DNA from: Roseibacillus sp.
GTDB taxonomy: Bacteria > Verrucomicrobiota > Verrucomicrobiia > Verrucomicrobiales > Akkermansiaceae
Direction of reading: 5' to 3'
Assembly (NCBI GenBank): GCA_002709915.1
Contig: PARF01000073.1
Coordinates: 1 to 32,266, forward strand
DNA: 32,266 bases
Below, one piece after another: positions 24,802-32,266 of the stretch. A program made the position numbers and the translations under genes. Positions within the stretch are counted from its first letter, which is position 1; every line of letters starts with the position of its first letter. A model generated the notes under the pieces. That model made no database searches. It saw only the letters and a list, made by a program, of their open reading frames with translations, and was not told the origin of the DNA.

Positions 24802-26943
24802 GTGTCTTTTCAACTGGTCAGCGAGTATGGCGCCAAGGGTGACCAGGAGCAGGCCATTGGGAAACTGGTCCGTTCGCTGGAGGCTGGCAACGGTCACCAG
24901 ACCCTGCTCGGGGTCACTGGATCGGGGAAGACCTTCAGCATGGCGAATATCATCGAGCGGATGGGGAAGCCCACGCTAGTGATGAGCCATAACAAGACCT
25001 TGGCAGCCCAACTCTATTCGGAGTTCAAGAACTTCTTCCCGAACAATGCGGTTGAGTATTTCGTCAGCTACTTTGATTACTATCAACCGGAGGCTTACAT
25101 TCCCAGAAGTGATACCTACATCGAAAAGGACTCCTCAGTAAATGAGGAGATAGAGCGGTTGCGTCTCAGTACGATGGGCTCGCTTCTGACCCGGGAAGAC
25201 GTTCTGGTCGTTGCATCGGTCAGTTGTATCTATGGATTGGGGTCTCCCGATGACTACGAGGGGATGATGGTTCCGGTCTGGCAGGGGCAGCAGCTGGGCC
25301 GTGATGAGTTTCTTAGCCTTTTGGTCGGTATCCTCTTTGAGCGCAATGACATCGCCTTCGGGAGAGGGCAATTCCGGGTGAGGGGAGATGTGGTGGAAAT
25401 CCATCCCGCCTATCTTGAGGACACCGCCATTAGAGTCGAATTCTTCGGGGACGAAGTGGATCGGATTTCGACTATTGACGTGATGACCGGTGCGGTCATG
25501 GAGCGCATCGACAAGCACACGTTCTTTCCCGCCAAGCAGTTCGTCAGTTCAGCGGATAAGATGAAAAAGGCCATGGTTGCCATCCGGTCCGAGATGAACG
25601 AGCAGATCGCGTTTTTCGAAAAGAAGGGAAAGCTCATCGAGGCCCAACGACTGAAGATGAGAACCGAGTATGATCTCGAGATGATGCAGGAGATGGGGTT
25701 TTGCCAGGGGATTGAAAACTACTCACGACATATCACGGGTCGGGCACCCGGGGAGCGCCCCTACACCTTGCTCGACTTCTTTCCCGATGATTTTCTGGTC
25801 CTCATGGACGAGAGCCACGTCAGTCTCCCCCAGATCCGTGGTATGTATGAGGGTGATTTGAGTCGAAAGAGTTCACTCGTTGACCATGGTTTCAGGCTGC
25901 CGAGTGCGCTCGATAATCGTCCGCTCCGTTTTCAGGAGTTCATGGAAATGACTACCAGGCGGGTCTATGTGAGCGCCACCCCCGGCCCTTTTGAGGTGGT
26001 CAATTCCCGACCGGATAACAAGGGATCCATTTCGGTCCACGGGAACAAGGAGATAGGCATTGATCCCATTCGTCTCCGGCAGCTTCGGATTGTTCCGAGT
26101 CCTACAGACCAGACGGTGGAAGACTTTGACGTGACGCGGAAGGGCAATCCGCTGATCGTGGAGCAGATCGTGAGACCCACTGGCTTGTTGGACCCGGTTC
26201 TGACCCTCAGGCCTCTGAAGGGACAGATCGATGAGACGATCGAGCTTTGCCAGCAGAGAAGTGAGAGGGGGGAGCGGGTGCTGGTAACGACCCTGACCAA
26301 GAGGACGGCAGAGGACCTCAGTGAATATCTGCAGGGTGCCCGGTTGAAGGTTCGTTACATCCATTCAGATATTGATGCTATTGAGCGAGTGGAAATCCTC
26401 AGACAGCTGAGAGCCGCCGAATTTGATATTCTAGTGGGTATCAACCTGCTGAGGGAGGGCCTGGACCTGCCAGAGGTGTCGCTCGTCTGTATTCTGGACG
26501 CGGACAAGGAGGGCTTTCTGCGAAATGAGACAAGCTTGATTCAGACAGCGGGAAGGGCTGCTCGCCACGTGAAGGGTGAATGTGTCCTTTTCTGTGATCA
26601 AGTGACGGATTCAATCCAGCGACTGATTGATGTAACGGAGGATCGCCGAAGCAGGCAGCAGGCCTACAACGAGGAGCACAACATTACCCCCCAGAGCGTT
26701 GTGCGGGCGGTGCAGCAAAGTTTGCAGCAGTATCAGGATGATAGAAGCCGGGCGGAAAAGCTAAATCGTTCGCTGGTGGCGGAAGAAGCTTCCGTCTACG
26801 ACGCAGTGAATGTCCTGAGCGAGCTCGAGGGGGAGATGCAGCAGGCAGCGAGCAAATTAGAATTTGAGCGGGCGGCGCATCTTCGTGACCAGATCAAGCA
26901 GCTCAAGCAGCGTGCAGGCCTTGAGGAGAAGGAGAAAAAGTGA
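24802..26943 (+). CDS. uvrB: UvrABC system protein B (excinuclease subunit)
   Basis: UvrB is the damage-verifying helicase-like subunit of nucleotide excision repair; it is loaded on DNA by UvrA and recruits UvrC. The 713-residue protein starts at GTG, seven bases after GAGGT. Walker A is GVTGSGKT (37-44). The beta-hairpin region YFDYYQPEAYIPRSDTYIEK (about 90-110), the UvrA-interaction domain (DSSVNEEIERLRLS onward), the DESHVSLPQ helicase motif, GINLLREGLDLPEVSLV and the motif-VI block QTAGRAARH are all present. The C-terminal UVR domain (QAASKLEFERAAHLRDQI) that binds UvrC is intact. Length is slightly above the usual ~670. The gene stands alone after a long structured upstream region, which may indicate special control. 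Confidence 0.98.
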   Translation: MSFQLVSEYGAKGDQEQAIGKLVRSLEAGNGHQTLLGVTGSGKTFSMANIIERMGKPTLVMSHNKTLAAQLYSEFKNFFPNNAVEYFVSYFDYYQPEAYIPRSDTYIEKDSSVNEEIERLRLSTMGSLLTREDVLVVASVSCIYGLGSPDDYEGMMVPVWQGQQLGRDEFLSLLVGILFERNDIAFGRGQFRVRGDVVEIHPAYLEDTAIRVEFFGDEVDRISTIDVMTGAVMERIDKHTFFPAKQFVSSADKMKKAMVAIRSEMNEQIAFFEKKGKLIEAQRLKMRTEYDLEMMQEMGFCQGIENYSRHITGRAPGERPYTLLDFFPDDFLVLMDESHVSLPQIRGMYEGDLSRKSSLVDHGFRLPSALDNRPLRFQEFMEMTTRRVYVSATPGPFEVVNSRPDNKGSISVHGNKEIGIDPIRLRQLRIVPSPTDQTVEDFDVTRKGNPLIVEQIVRPTGLLDPVLTLRPLKGQIDETIELCQQRSERGERVLVTTLTKRTAEDLSEYLQGARLKVRYIHSDIDAIERVEILRQLRAAEFDILVGINLLREGLDLPEVSLVCILDADKEGFLRNETSLIQTAGRAARHVKGECVLFCDQVTDSIQRLIDVTEDRRSRQQAYNEEHNITPQSVVRAVQQSLQQYQDDRSRAEKLNRSLVAEEASVYDAVNVLSELEGEMQQAASKLEFERAAHLRDQIKQLKQRAGLEEKEKK

Positions 26944-26961
26944 GGGGCTTTTCCCAGTTCT

Positions 26962-27411
26962 TCAGGAGACGCCTGCTTCCGTGGGGACTCCAAGTCCAAA
27001 CCTGCGTCCCTGCCACCAGAGCGCTGCGATGCCGGCAAGGGCGATGAGCGCGCCAAAGAACTCGCGCGATAGCTCAACCCGGGGATCAGCTGAGGACATG
27101 CTGACCTGCATCATGGTAAATGTATCCTGACCGAAAATATTTATCCAGAGTCCCCAGCCAGTTTGTCCCATTTTGACGAGGCAGGCGACGGCCCCAAACA
27201 GAAGAAGCCATCGCGGGGCGGAACGCTTCATGAGGGCCAGGGCGAAAAGAGTGGAGACGAGAGCGTAAAAGCCCAGCCACAGGGCGGCATCGAGACTGGA
27301 GGCGCGATGATAAACCTCCGGGTCGATGTCGTTGTATTGAAATACCGCGAAGGCGCCAAAGAGAGCCATCGCGAAGCCATTCAAGATTCGGAGGGAGATG
27401 GGTAGTTTCAT
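26962..27411 (-). CDS. TMEM220-like small integral membrane protein
   Basis: This 149-residue protein has four predicted transmembrane helices. FAVFQYNDIDPEVYHRASSLDAALWLGFYAL and the later ELSREFFGALIALAGIAALWW agree with the TMEM220 family, in which an FxxVQYNDPDP-type motif follows helix 1 and an E-x2-REFxG motif precedes helix 4. The function of this family is unknown. It is convergent with uvrB (18 bases between stops). Family assignment is from remembered motifs and is fairly confident. Confidence 0.82.
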   Translation of the reverse strand: MKLPISLRILNGFAMALFGAFAVFQYNDIDPEVYHRASSLDAALWLGFYALVSTLFALALMKRSAPRWLLLFGAVACLVKMGQTGWGLWINIFGQDTFTMMQVSMSSADPRVELSREFFGALIALAGIAALWWQGRRFGLGVPTEAGVS

Positions 27412-27509
27412 GGGGTGAAGCCAGGAACCGAGGGCCCCGGGAGGCGAGCGGATGAGCCATTAATAAACCCTCAGAGGATGGTGGCAGCCCGATAATAGGA
27501 GGTCAATCC

Positions 27510-27650
27510 ATGAGGATAATCCCGGGAGAGGTGGCGAGAGAAATTCTAGCCGATGTGCGGTCCCACCCTATTTTTTACGGCAGAACCAGAACAGAGGACT
27601 TTGGAGACCTGATTTCTCCCCCAATCCGGGTAGGAGGAGTGTCCGATTAA
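27510..27650 (+). CDS. Possible 46-residue small protein
   Basis: This ORF is too short for the supplied track. ATG 27510 is preceded by AGGAGGT (27497-27503) with a six-base spacer, the best Shine-Dalgarno sequence in the window, while most larger genes here have poor ones. The product begins MRIIPGEVAREILADVRSHP and ends PPIRVGGVSD at a TAA. It is soluble and of mixed charge, with no signal peptide or transmembrane helix. I do not recognise it. It could be a real small protein, a leader peptide for the downstream genes, or a chance ORF; several AGG/AGA/ATA/CTA codons, uncommon in the neighbours, argue for caution. Confidence 0.4.
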   Translation: MRIIPGEVAREILADVRSHPIFYGRTRTEDFGDLISPPIRVGGVSD

Positions 27651-27688
27651 GGGCTTCGCGTGCTTGAACCCCCCTTTTTCCTAGTATA

Positions 27689-27717
27689 TTGACCTTCAGA
27701 CTCGAACAATGTCTACT
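27689..27717 (+). promoter_or_regulatory. Sigma-70-like promoter for the DUF1549/DUF1501 operon
   Basis: TTGACC and TCTACT are separated by exactly 17 bases, 45 bases before the ATG at 27763. The -35 box is a five-of-six match, the -10 box four of six. It fits the position of an operon promoter but is judged by eye only. Confidence 0.4.
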
Positions 27718-27762
27718 GCCGCTGCGCGGTGCTCTCCCAGGGGGGACTAACCTATCGACCGT

Positions 27763-29688
27763 ATGCACACTCTCATTATTTCTACTTTTCGTTTCCTGGC
27801 GGCAGGTCTCGTTGTTGGGCTCGCTCTCCCAGCACTTGCTCAACAAACATCACCGAAGGCCCCGGATATGGCCCTGCTGCAGAAAGCGGCCTTCAATATC
27901 GATAAGCACGTCGCTAATCTTTACAAGAGGAAGAAGTTGGAGGTCCCTGAGGTGGTTGATGATGCGACCTTCCTCAGGCGTAGCTTTCTGGTGGCAGCGG
28001 GTAGAATCCCGACTCTTGCGGAGGCTAGGATGTTTCTGGAGATCGAGGACGAAGATAAGCGGAGGATGCTCGCCAATTACCTGATGAGCGACAAGAATGA
28101 TGGTTATCGGAGCTCGATGGTAAACTGGGTCAGTGACCTCCTCCGCCTCACGGACGAGTTCAACGAAGGGCAGGCAGCTCCTTATGTGGAATTTGTTCAC
28201 GAGGCCATGCGCAACAACATGCCGTGGAATGACTTTGCCCGTCAGTTGCTAAGCGCAAAGGGGAGCGGATGGAGTGAGGGGAATGGGGCTGTAGGATATT
28301 TTGTCAGGGATAAGGGCATGCCCCTCGATAACCTCTCCAACACCATGCGGATCTTCACCGGCGAGCGCATGGAATGTGCCCAGTGTCATGACGCGCCCTT
28401 CAATAAGTGGGAACGTATTCAGTTCTATGAGTTAGCGGCGTTTACCAACGGTCAGCAGGAAATAAACCGGGGTCCGTGGAACACGGTGTGGCGCGAGGTA
28501 AGGGACGCAAAGGAGGAGCGAACAGAATTCGGCCGTCTCGTGGAATGGATCGGGGACAACGTGAATTACTTCACCCTTGAAGGCGGAGGCAAGGGGCGCA
28601 TCAAGCTTCCCAGTGATTATCAGTATCGTGACGTGGATCCCGGAGAGATGATCGGGGGAAAGACGCATTTCGGAAAGAGAATCCGCTCTTCCGAGCGCCG
28701 GGATGACGACAGTGCCCGCGATGACTTCGCGAATTGGATGGTGTCTGCCAATGATAACTTTACCTCGGTTATCGTTAATAGGATGTGGCAGCGGATCATG
28801 GGGAAGGGAATCTATGAGCCTGTAGACGAATACAAGGAGTCGGAGAAAACCATTACCCCGGAACTTATGGATTATCTCATCACCCTGATGAAGGATGACC
28901 TGAACTATGATCTTCGGGCGTTTCAACACGTGCTGCTTCTAACCAAGAATTTTCAGTTTGCTGCTAATCCACAGGCTTTTGAGGCAGGGATGCCACAGGC
29001 ATTCAATGGTCGCCAGATTGAGCGTATGAGTGCAGAGCAGGTCTGGGACTCACTGGTCACTCTTACCGCCGGAAACCCGGATCAACTCCCCAAGAGACGG
29101 TTCAGTGACACAGTTTATTATCGGGGCAAACCCGTATTGGTAGGGCAGAAGACCATGGGCCAGCTCAGCAAGGAACTTCTCGCGATCCAGAAGGTTGACG
29201 AATACAAGTCCTACGTCTCGCAGTTATTGTCCTCAATCAAGGCGGGTAACTCGGGCGCAAGCAGCGAGGCCATGATGGCGATGCAGCGCGCTGGCCGCCC
29301 CGGACCTGCGAGTGGTATGGCAAGAGCATCTGAACTTCCGGCTCCGGCACCTAACGGCCACTTGCTCCGGATGTTTGGTTCTTCAGACCGTGACCTTATC
29401 GATTCGGCAACACGGGAACCCAACATGGCACAGGTGCTCTCTGTCATGAATGGCTATGTGGAAAAAATGGTGGTCAGCAACCGGAGTTCAGCCGTTTACA
29501 AGGCCCTCGAAGCGGGGACCTCCGACCGTGATAAGGTTCGCTTTCTCTATTATTCAATCCTGAGTCGTTCTCCCACGCAGGAGGAAATGGCTCTCCTGAT
29601 GCGCGACGTTATTGATGGCAGCACAGAGAGTTATGAGAACCTGACATCAGCCCTGATTTCCACCCACGAGTTTATATTCGTCCAGTAA
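27763..29688 (+). CDS. Secreted DUF1549/DUF1553 family protein
   Basis: This 641-residue exported protein has a signal peptide ending ALAQ (FRFLAAGLVVGLALPALAQ). DUF1549 spans about residues 35-250, with FLRRSFLVAAGRIPTLAEA and the single heme-type motif CAQCH (205-209) in MECAQCHDAPFNKW, the form normally seen as CAQCHxHPFDxW. DUF1553 follows (about 325-640), opening MVSANDNFTSVIVNRMWQRIMGKGI. The usual N-terminal PSCyt1 heme module of longer relatives is missing. It is followed 25 bases later by a DUF1501 gene, the standard partner of this family in Planctomycetes and Verrucomicrobia. Role unknown; exported pair inferred. Confidence 0.92.
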   Translation: MHTLIISTFRFLAAGLVVGLALPALAQQTSPKAPDMALLQKAAFNIDKHVANLYKRKKLEVPEVVDDATFLRRSFLVAAGRIPTLAEARMFLEIEDEDKRRMLANYLMSDKNDGYRSSMVNWVSDLLRLTDEFNEGQAAPYVEFVHEAMRNNMPWNDFARQLLSAKGSGWSEGNGAVGYFVRDKGMPLDNLSNTMRIFTGERMECAQCHDAPFNKWERIQFYELAAFTNGQQEINRGPWNTVWREVRDAKEERTEFGRLVEWIGDNVNYFTLEGGGKGRIKLPSDYQYRDVDPGEMIGGKTHFGKRIRSSERRDDDSARDDFANWMVSANDNFTSVIVNRMWQRIMGKGIYEPVDEYKESEKTITPELMDYLITLMKDDLNYDLRAFQHVLLLTKNFQFAANPQAFEAGMPQAFNGRQIERMSAEQVWDSLVTLTAGNPDQLPKRRFSDTVYYRGKPVLVGQKTMGQLSKELLAIQKVDEYKSYVSQLLSSIKAGNSGASSEAMMAMQRAGRPGPASGMARASELPAPAPNGHLLRMFGSSDRDLIDSATREPNMAQVLSVMNGYVEKMVVSNRSSAVYKALEAGTSDRDKVRFLYYSILSRSPTQEEMALLMRDVIDGSTESYENLTSALISTHEFIFVQ

Positions 29689-29713
29689 GAACCTCAACCC
29701 ATCACAACGTCAG

Positions 29714-31039
29714 ATGAACACACAAGATTTCAAGAAGCAGGATGAGCTGACCCGCCGCCAGATCATGGCGAATGCTGCCCGCTCATACCTCGGAGTGACA
29801 GTCGCGCCAATGCTCGGGGGAACCCTTGCCACCGGCGCGCTGGGAGCTACCAGGAAGGGAGTTGGACCGAGTCGGGTGGCAGAGCACGTTATTTTCCTGA
29901 ACATGCAGGGCGGCATGAGCCATCTTGATACGTTCGACCCGAAGCCAAGGAACAAAGAGGTGCAGGGCCCCGTGGAGGCCATCCCCACCAGTGGAGACTA
30001 CGAAGTTTCGCAATACCTCCCGGAGTTTGCCAAAATTGCGGACAAAGCCTGTGTGATCCGATCCATGAGTTCCACTCAGGGGGCGCATGAGCAGGGTCAA
30101 TATATGCTCCACCGCAGCTATCAGCCGCGGGGAACCATCGTTCATCCTGCCATTGGGTCATGGATCGTCCGGCACAAGGGGCGTAAGAATTCGACTCTCC
30201 CAGGATTTGTTACGGTTGGCACCAACCCCAAGAATGCCTCAGCTGGTTTCTTCGGCGCCGAGTTCCAGGGAGTCCCGCTGGGGCGGCCTGATGAGGGTCT
30301 CAAGGATTCGAAGCGTCCAAATTCGGTGAGTGAGGAAGACTTTACCAAGCGTCTCGCTATCGCAGACGTTCTGAACAAGAAATTCCATGAGACGTATAAG
30401 TCCCCGGATGTGAAGTCCTACGACAGCCTGTATGACGAGGCCGTCAATCTCATGAAGAGTGACGATTTGAAGGCGTTTGACATCAAGCGCGAACCAAGTG
30501 CCACGCGTTCGAAGTATGGGAACGACCGTTTTGCCCAGGGCTGCCTTCTCGCTCGCCGGTTGGTAGAAGTAGGAGTGCGGTTCGTGGAAGTCGGTCTCGG
30601 GGGATGGGATACCCACTATGATAATTTCAATTCCGTGGAGGCCCGCGCGGCGGTTCTCGACAAGGGGTTCTCGACCCTCATCGCGGACTTGGAGGACAAG
30701 GGACTTCTCGAGACCACCCTCGTGGTGATCGGAACAGAATTTGGCCGGACCCCCCACATTGTAACAGAGCATAATAATGGACGTGATCATCATCCAGCGT
30801 GCTTCTCAGCTGTGATGGCCGGAGCGGGAGTCAACGGTGGAACGACATACGGTAAATCCGACAAGGAAGCCCGTCGCCCCGATTCAGAGCCCGTCACCGT
30901 GCAGGACTTCAATGCGACCATCGGGTATGCACTGGGGATTGATTCTCACAAGATTCTCCATTCACCAAGTGGGCGTCCGTTCCGGATGGCTGGCGCGGAG
31001 AAGGGGCTTGGAACTCCTGTTAAAAGTATCTTCGCTTAG
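29714..31039 (+). CDS. DUF1501 family protein
   Basis: This 441-residue protein is of the DUF1501 family, related in fold to alkaline phosphatases and sulfatases. The N-terminus TRRQIMANAARSYLGV resembles a weak twin-arginine signal. Family blocks are VIFLNMQGGMSHLDTFDPKP (metal-binding Asp and His expected here), IRSMSSTQGAHEQGQYMLH, GWDTHYDNF, VVIGTEFGRTPHI, and GRDHHPACFSAVMAGAGVNGG. It follows the DUF1549/DUF1553 gene in the same operon, with a strong terminator behind it. Catalysis is unproven. This is the third couplet of this general kind in the window, but with the other family combination. Confidence 0.93.
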   Translation: MNTQDFKKQDELTRRQIMANAARSYLGVTVAPMLGGTLATGALGATRKGVGPSRVAEHVIFLNMQGGMSHLDTFDPKPRNKEVQGPVEAIPTSGDYEVSQYLPEFAKIADKACVIRSMSSTQGAHEQGQYMLHRSYQPRGTIVHPAIGSWIVRHKGRKNSTLPGFVTVGTNPKNASAGFFGAEFQGVPLGRPDEGLKDSKRPNSVSEEDFTKRLAIADVLNKKFHETYKSPDVKSYDSLYDEAVNLMKSDDLKAFDIKREPSATRSKYGNDRFAQGCLLARRLVEVGVRFVEVGLGGWDTHYDNFNSVEARAAVLDKGFSTLIADLEDKGLLETTLVVIGTEFGRTPHIVTEHNNGRDHHPACFSAVMAGAGVNGGTTYGKSDKEARRPDSEPVTVQDFNATIGYALGIDSHKILHSPSGRPFRMAGAEKGLGTPVKSIFA

Positions 31040-31072
31040 GGCTCCAAGGGGAAAGATAACAATTCCAGTAAG

Positions 31073-31102
31073 GGGGTGCCGCCGGAAGGCGGCCCCTTTT
31101 TC
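31073..31102 (+). terminator. Rho-independent terminator after the DUF1501 gene
   Basis: GCCGCC-GGAA-GGCGGC forms a perfect GC stem extended by GGG/CCC across a one-base bulge, followed by TTTTT. It lies 34 bases after the DUF1501 stop. Confidence 0.85.
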
Positions 31103-31253
31103 AATTTGTGCTCCTATGCTGGTCACTGAGTGAGCCGCTTTTTTCGGCGCAGTATGCGGTGCGAGGGGTTCGCCCGACCGGGCTTCGGATAAAAAATACC
31201 CAGTTTTTGCTTGTGGGAAAGTGCATCAGATGGGAATACTTAACTTAACTTAA

Positions 31254-31364
31254 TTATTTAAGAGGCAGGCCAGAACCGGCCTCAGGGTCGAGTAAGACCT
31301 ACAGAATTTAAGGCGAGTGCGTTGTGCGATAAAAAGAGGGCGGTCTTCGGACTGCCCTCTTTTT
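31254..31364 (+). ncRNA. Candidate small RNA with its own terminator
   Basis: Between the DUF1501 terminator and the next terminator is an AT-rich, promoter-like stretch followed by about 110 bases able to fold into small hairpins (GGCC-AGAACC-GGCC, and GGTC-GAGTAA-GACC) and ending in a very strong terminator. There is no ORF. The 5' end is a guess and no known RNA family was recognised. Confidence 0.25.
31331..31364. terminator. Bidirectional terminator with UUCG tetraloop
   Basis: AAAAAGAGGGC and GCCCTCTTTTT pair fully; inside, GTC-TTCG-GAC gives a C(UUCG)G tetraloop, with one G-T pair. The 15-pair stem has T-tracts on either strand, so it can stop transcription from both directions. It lies 153 bases before deoC and would isolate it from upstream transcription. 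Confidence 0.9.
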
Positions 31365-31411
31365 CGTGTCGAGCGATCCTTGCGAGTAGATCGAACCTTG
31401 GACTTCCTTCC

Positions 31412-31437
31412 TCGCGTCAGGTCGGAGTTCGACGCGA
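31412..31437 (+). repeat. Hairpin in deoC leader
   Basis: TCGCGTC pairs with GACGCGA across a 12-base loop, 80 bases before the deoC start. It has no T-tract; a regulatory role is only possible. Confidence 0.3.
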
Positions 31438-31516
31438 AAGCACTTTCCTGAAATTTCCCTGATAGTTCTATCGCCTTGCCCTTCTTCAAACCCTTACCTA
31501 GGTTCCCCCTCCGCGC

Positions 31517-32266
31517 ATGTCTGCCAGCTCGCCTATTTTTCCGGATCTCCGGATGCTTTCGACCATCGATCAGGTCGGAGTGGAGGAGCGTGCGCAGCGT
31601 TTTCAGGCGCGAAGCATCAAGAGTGAGAGCAAACTTTCTGCCCTGAAACTTGCCGTTACAATGTTGGATGTCACGACCTTGGAGGGGAAGGACAGTCCGG
31701 GAAAGGTCAAGCAGCTGTGTGCCAAGGCCAAGCGGCCCTTGCCGGAAGATCCATCCATCGGGCCGGCAGCCGCAATATGTGTCTATCCACGGCTGGTACG
31801 GGTGGCAAAGGAGGCCGTGGGGCAGAGTGGTGTCAAGGTCGCCAGCGTTGCCACGGGTTTCCCGAGCGGTCAGAGCCGCCTGAAGGAACGTCTTTCGGAG
31901 ATACGCTATGCGGTGGGAGCGGGCGCTGATGAAATCGATATGGTGATTTCTAGAGGAAGGCTCCTGCATGGTGCCTTCCGCAGTATCTTCGACGAAATTG
32001 TCCGGTGCAAGGAGGCTTGTGGCGGAGCTCATCTGAAGGTGATACTTGAGACAGGGGAGCTGCAGACTTACGATACTGTTCGGATTGCGAGTGAGATCGC
32101 AATGGCCGCGGGAGCGGATTTTATTAAAACCTCAACCGGCAAGATTCAGCCTGCGGCAACCTTGCCCGTTACGCTCGTGATGCTGGAAGCGATCCAGGAC
32201 TTCCATGACCGGACGGGTCGAATGGTGGGAATGAAGCCCGCTGGCGGAATCAGCGACGCCAAGACC
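31517..32266 (+). CDS. deoC: Deoxyribose-phosphate aldolase, partial (cut by window end)
   Basis: The reading frame from ATG 31517 is open for exactly 250 codons to the window end, so the ORF track omitted it for lack of a stop. DeoC cleaves 2-deoxyribose 5-phosphate to glyceraldehyde 3-phosphate and acetaldehyde in deoxynucleoside salvage. Catalytic residues are visible: Schiff-base Lys204 in DFIKTSTGK, Lys240 in MKPAGGI, and Asp141 in DEIDMVI. AAAICVYPRLV and VASVATGFPSGQ are also typical. A long N-terminal extension and the block MLDVTTLEGKDSP resemble the longer eukaryote-type enzyme (about 318 residues) more than the E. coli one (about 259), so some 60-70 residues are probably missing at the C-terminus. 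No strong Shine-Dalgarno sequence was found. Confidence 0.95.
   Translation, partial: MSASSPIFPDLRMLSTIDQVGVEERAQRFQARSIKSESKLSALKLAVTMLDVTTLEGKDSPGKVKQLCAKAKRPLPEDPSIGPAAAICVYPRLVRVAKEAVGQSGVKVASVATGFPSGQSRLKERLSEIRYAVGAGADEIDMVISRGRLLHGAFRSIFDEIVRCKEACGGAHLKVILETGELQTYDTVRIASEIAMAAGADFIKTSTGKIQPAATLPVTLVMLEAIQDFHDRTGRMVGMKPAGGISDAKT

Larger units (their letters stand above)
27412..27762 (+). other. 351-base intergenic region before the DUF1549 gene
   Basis: This stretch separates two divergent genes. It holds a possible 46-codon small gene (27510-27650) with a strong ribosome-binding site and a sigma-70-like promoter (27689-27717) for the DUF1549 gene. The 92-residue minus-strand ORF in the track has no recognisable features and is not supported. 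Confidence 0.5.
31040..31516 (+). other. 477-base non-coding region before deoC
   Basis: The stretch contains a terminator for the DUF1501 operon (31073-31102), several small GC hairpins (GGG-TTCG-CCC and GCCC-GACC-GGGC near 31160-31190), three tandem ACTTA units (31238-31252), a possible small RNA ending in a UUCG-capped terminator (31331-31364), and a leader hairpin before deoC. No protein gene of plausible length was found; the minus-strand ORF in the track is antisense to deoC. Confidence 0.5.

Noticed and set aside
31250-32032. 260-residue minus-strand ORF
   Set aside because: It is antisense to deoC, whose catalytic residues are intact on the plus strand, and runs through a terminator.

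Overview
The window looks like a chromosomal segment of a moderately GC-rich member of the Verrucomicrobiota, probably a marine Verrucomicrobiales-type organism. The lineage is inferred from gene content: three pairs of planctomycete/verrucomicrobial surface-protein families (DUF1592/DUF1588 c-type heme proteins with DUF1552, and DUF1549/DUF1553 with DUF1501), two formylglycine-type sulfatases, a GH16 glycanase, and many GTG starts with weak Shine-Dalgarno sequences. No tRNA, rRNA, CRISPR array, transposase or phage gene was seen.

Layout. 1-8.3 kb: two couplets of secreted heme protein plus Tat-exported DUF1552 protein, in mirrored order, each joined by a GTGA overlap, with an opposite-strand blue-copper protein between them. 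8.4-10.3 kb: a Sel1-repeat protein divergent from a lipoprotein of unknown function. 10.3-16.1 kb: a carbohydrate-related block with a sulfatase broken by a one-base frameshift and ending in a pVHL-beta-like domain, a bacterial voltage-gated cation channel with an acidic selectivity filter, a GH16 glycosidase, and an intact sulfatase with a C-terminal EF-hand loop. 16.2-20.1 kb: a membrane-anchored conserved protein of unknown function and, convergent to it, an M1-type aminopeptidase with HEAT-like repeats. 20.2-24.1 kb: an orphan-type phosphorelay made of an HPt protein, an NtrC-class sigma-54 activator and a soluble hybrid histidine kinase with two receiver domains. 24.15-24.80 kb: a 653-base non-coding stretch with two short palindromes, a good sigma-54 promoter match, a terminator-like hairpin and four more strong hairpins. 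24.8-27.4 kb: uvrB and a TMEM220-like membrane protein. 27.5-31.0 kb: a possible 46-residue small protein with a near-perfect Shine-Dalgarno sequence, then the DUF1549/DUF1553 and DUF1501 pair and a strong terminator. 31.1-31.5 kb: a non-coding cassette ending in a UUCG-capped bidirectional terminator. 31.5 kb to the end: a deoC (deoxyribose-phosphate aldolase) gene cut by the window edge and absent from the ORF track because it has no stop.

How the parts may work together (inference). The heme and DUF1552/DUF1501 pairs are probably exported protein pairs of the cell envelope, possibly with the cupredoxin as an electron carrier. The sulfatases and GH16 enzyme suggest use of sulfated or beta-glucan algal polysaccharides. 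The most intriguing possibility is that the HPt/NtrC/hybrid-kinase relay drives the sigma-54 promoter found directly after its kinase gene, which would produce a structured RNA or a regulated uvrB leader.
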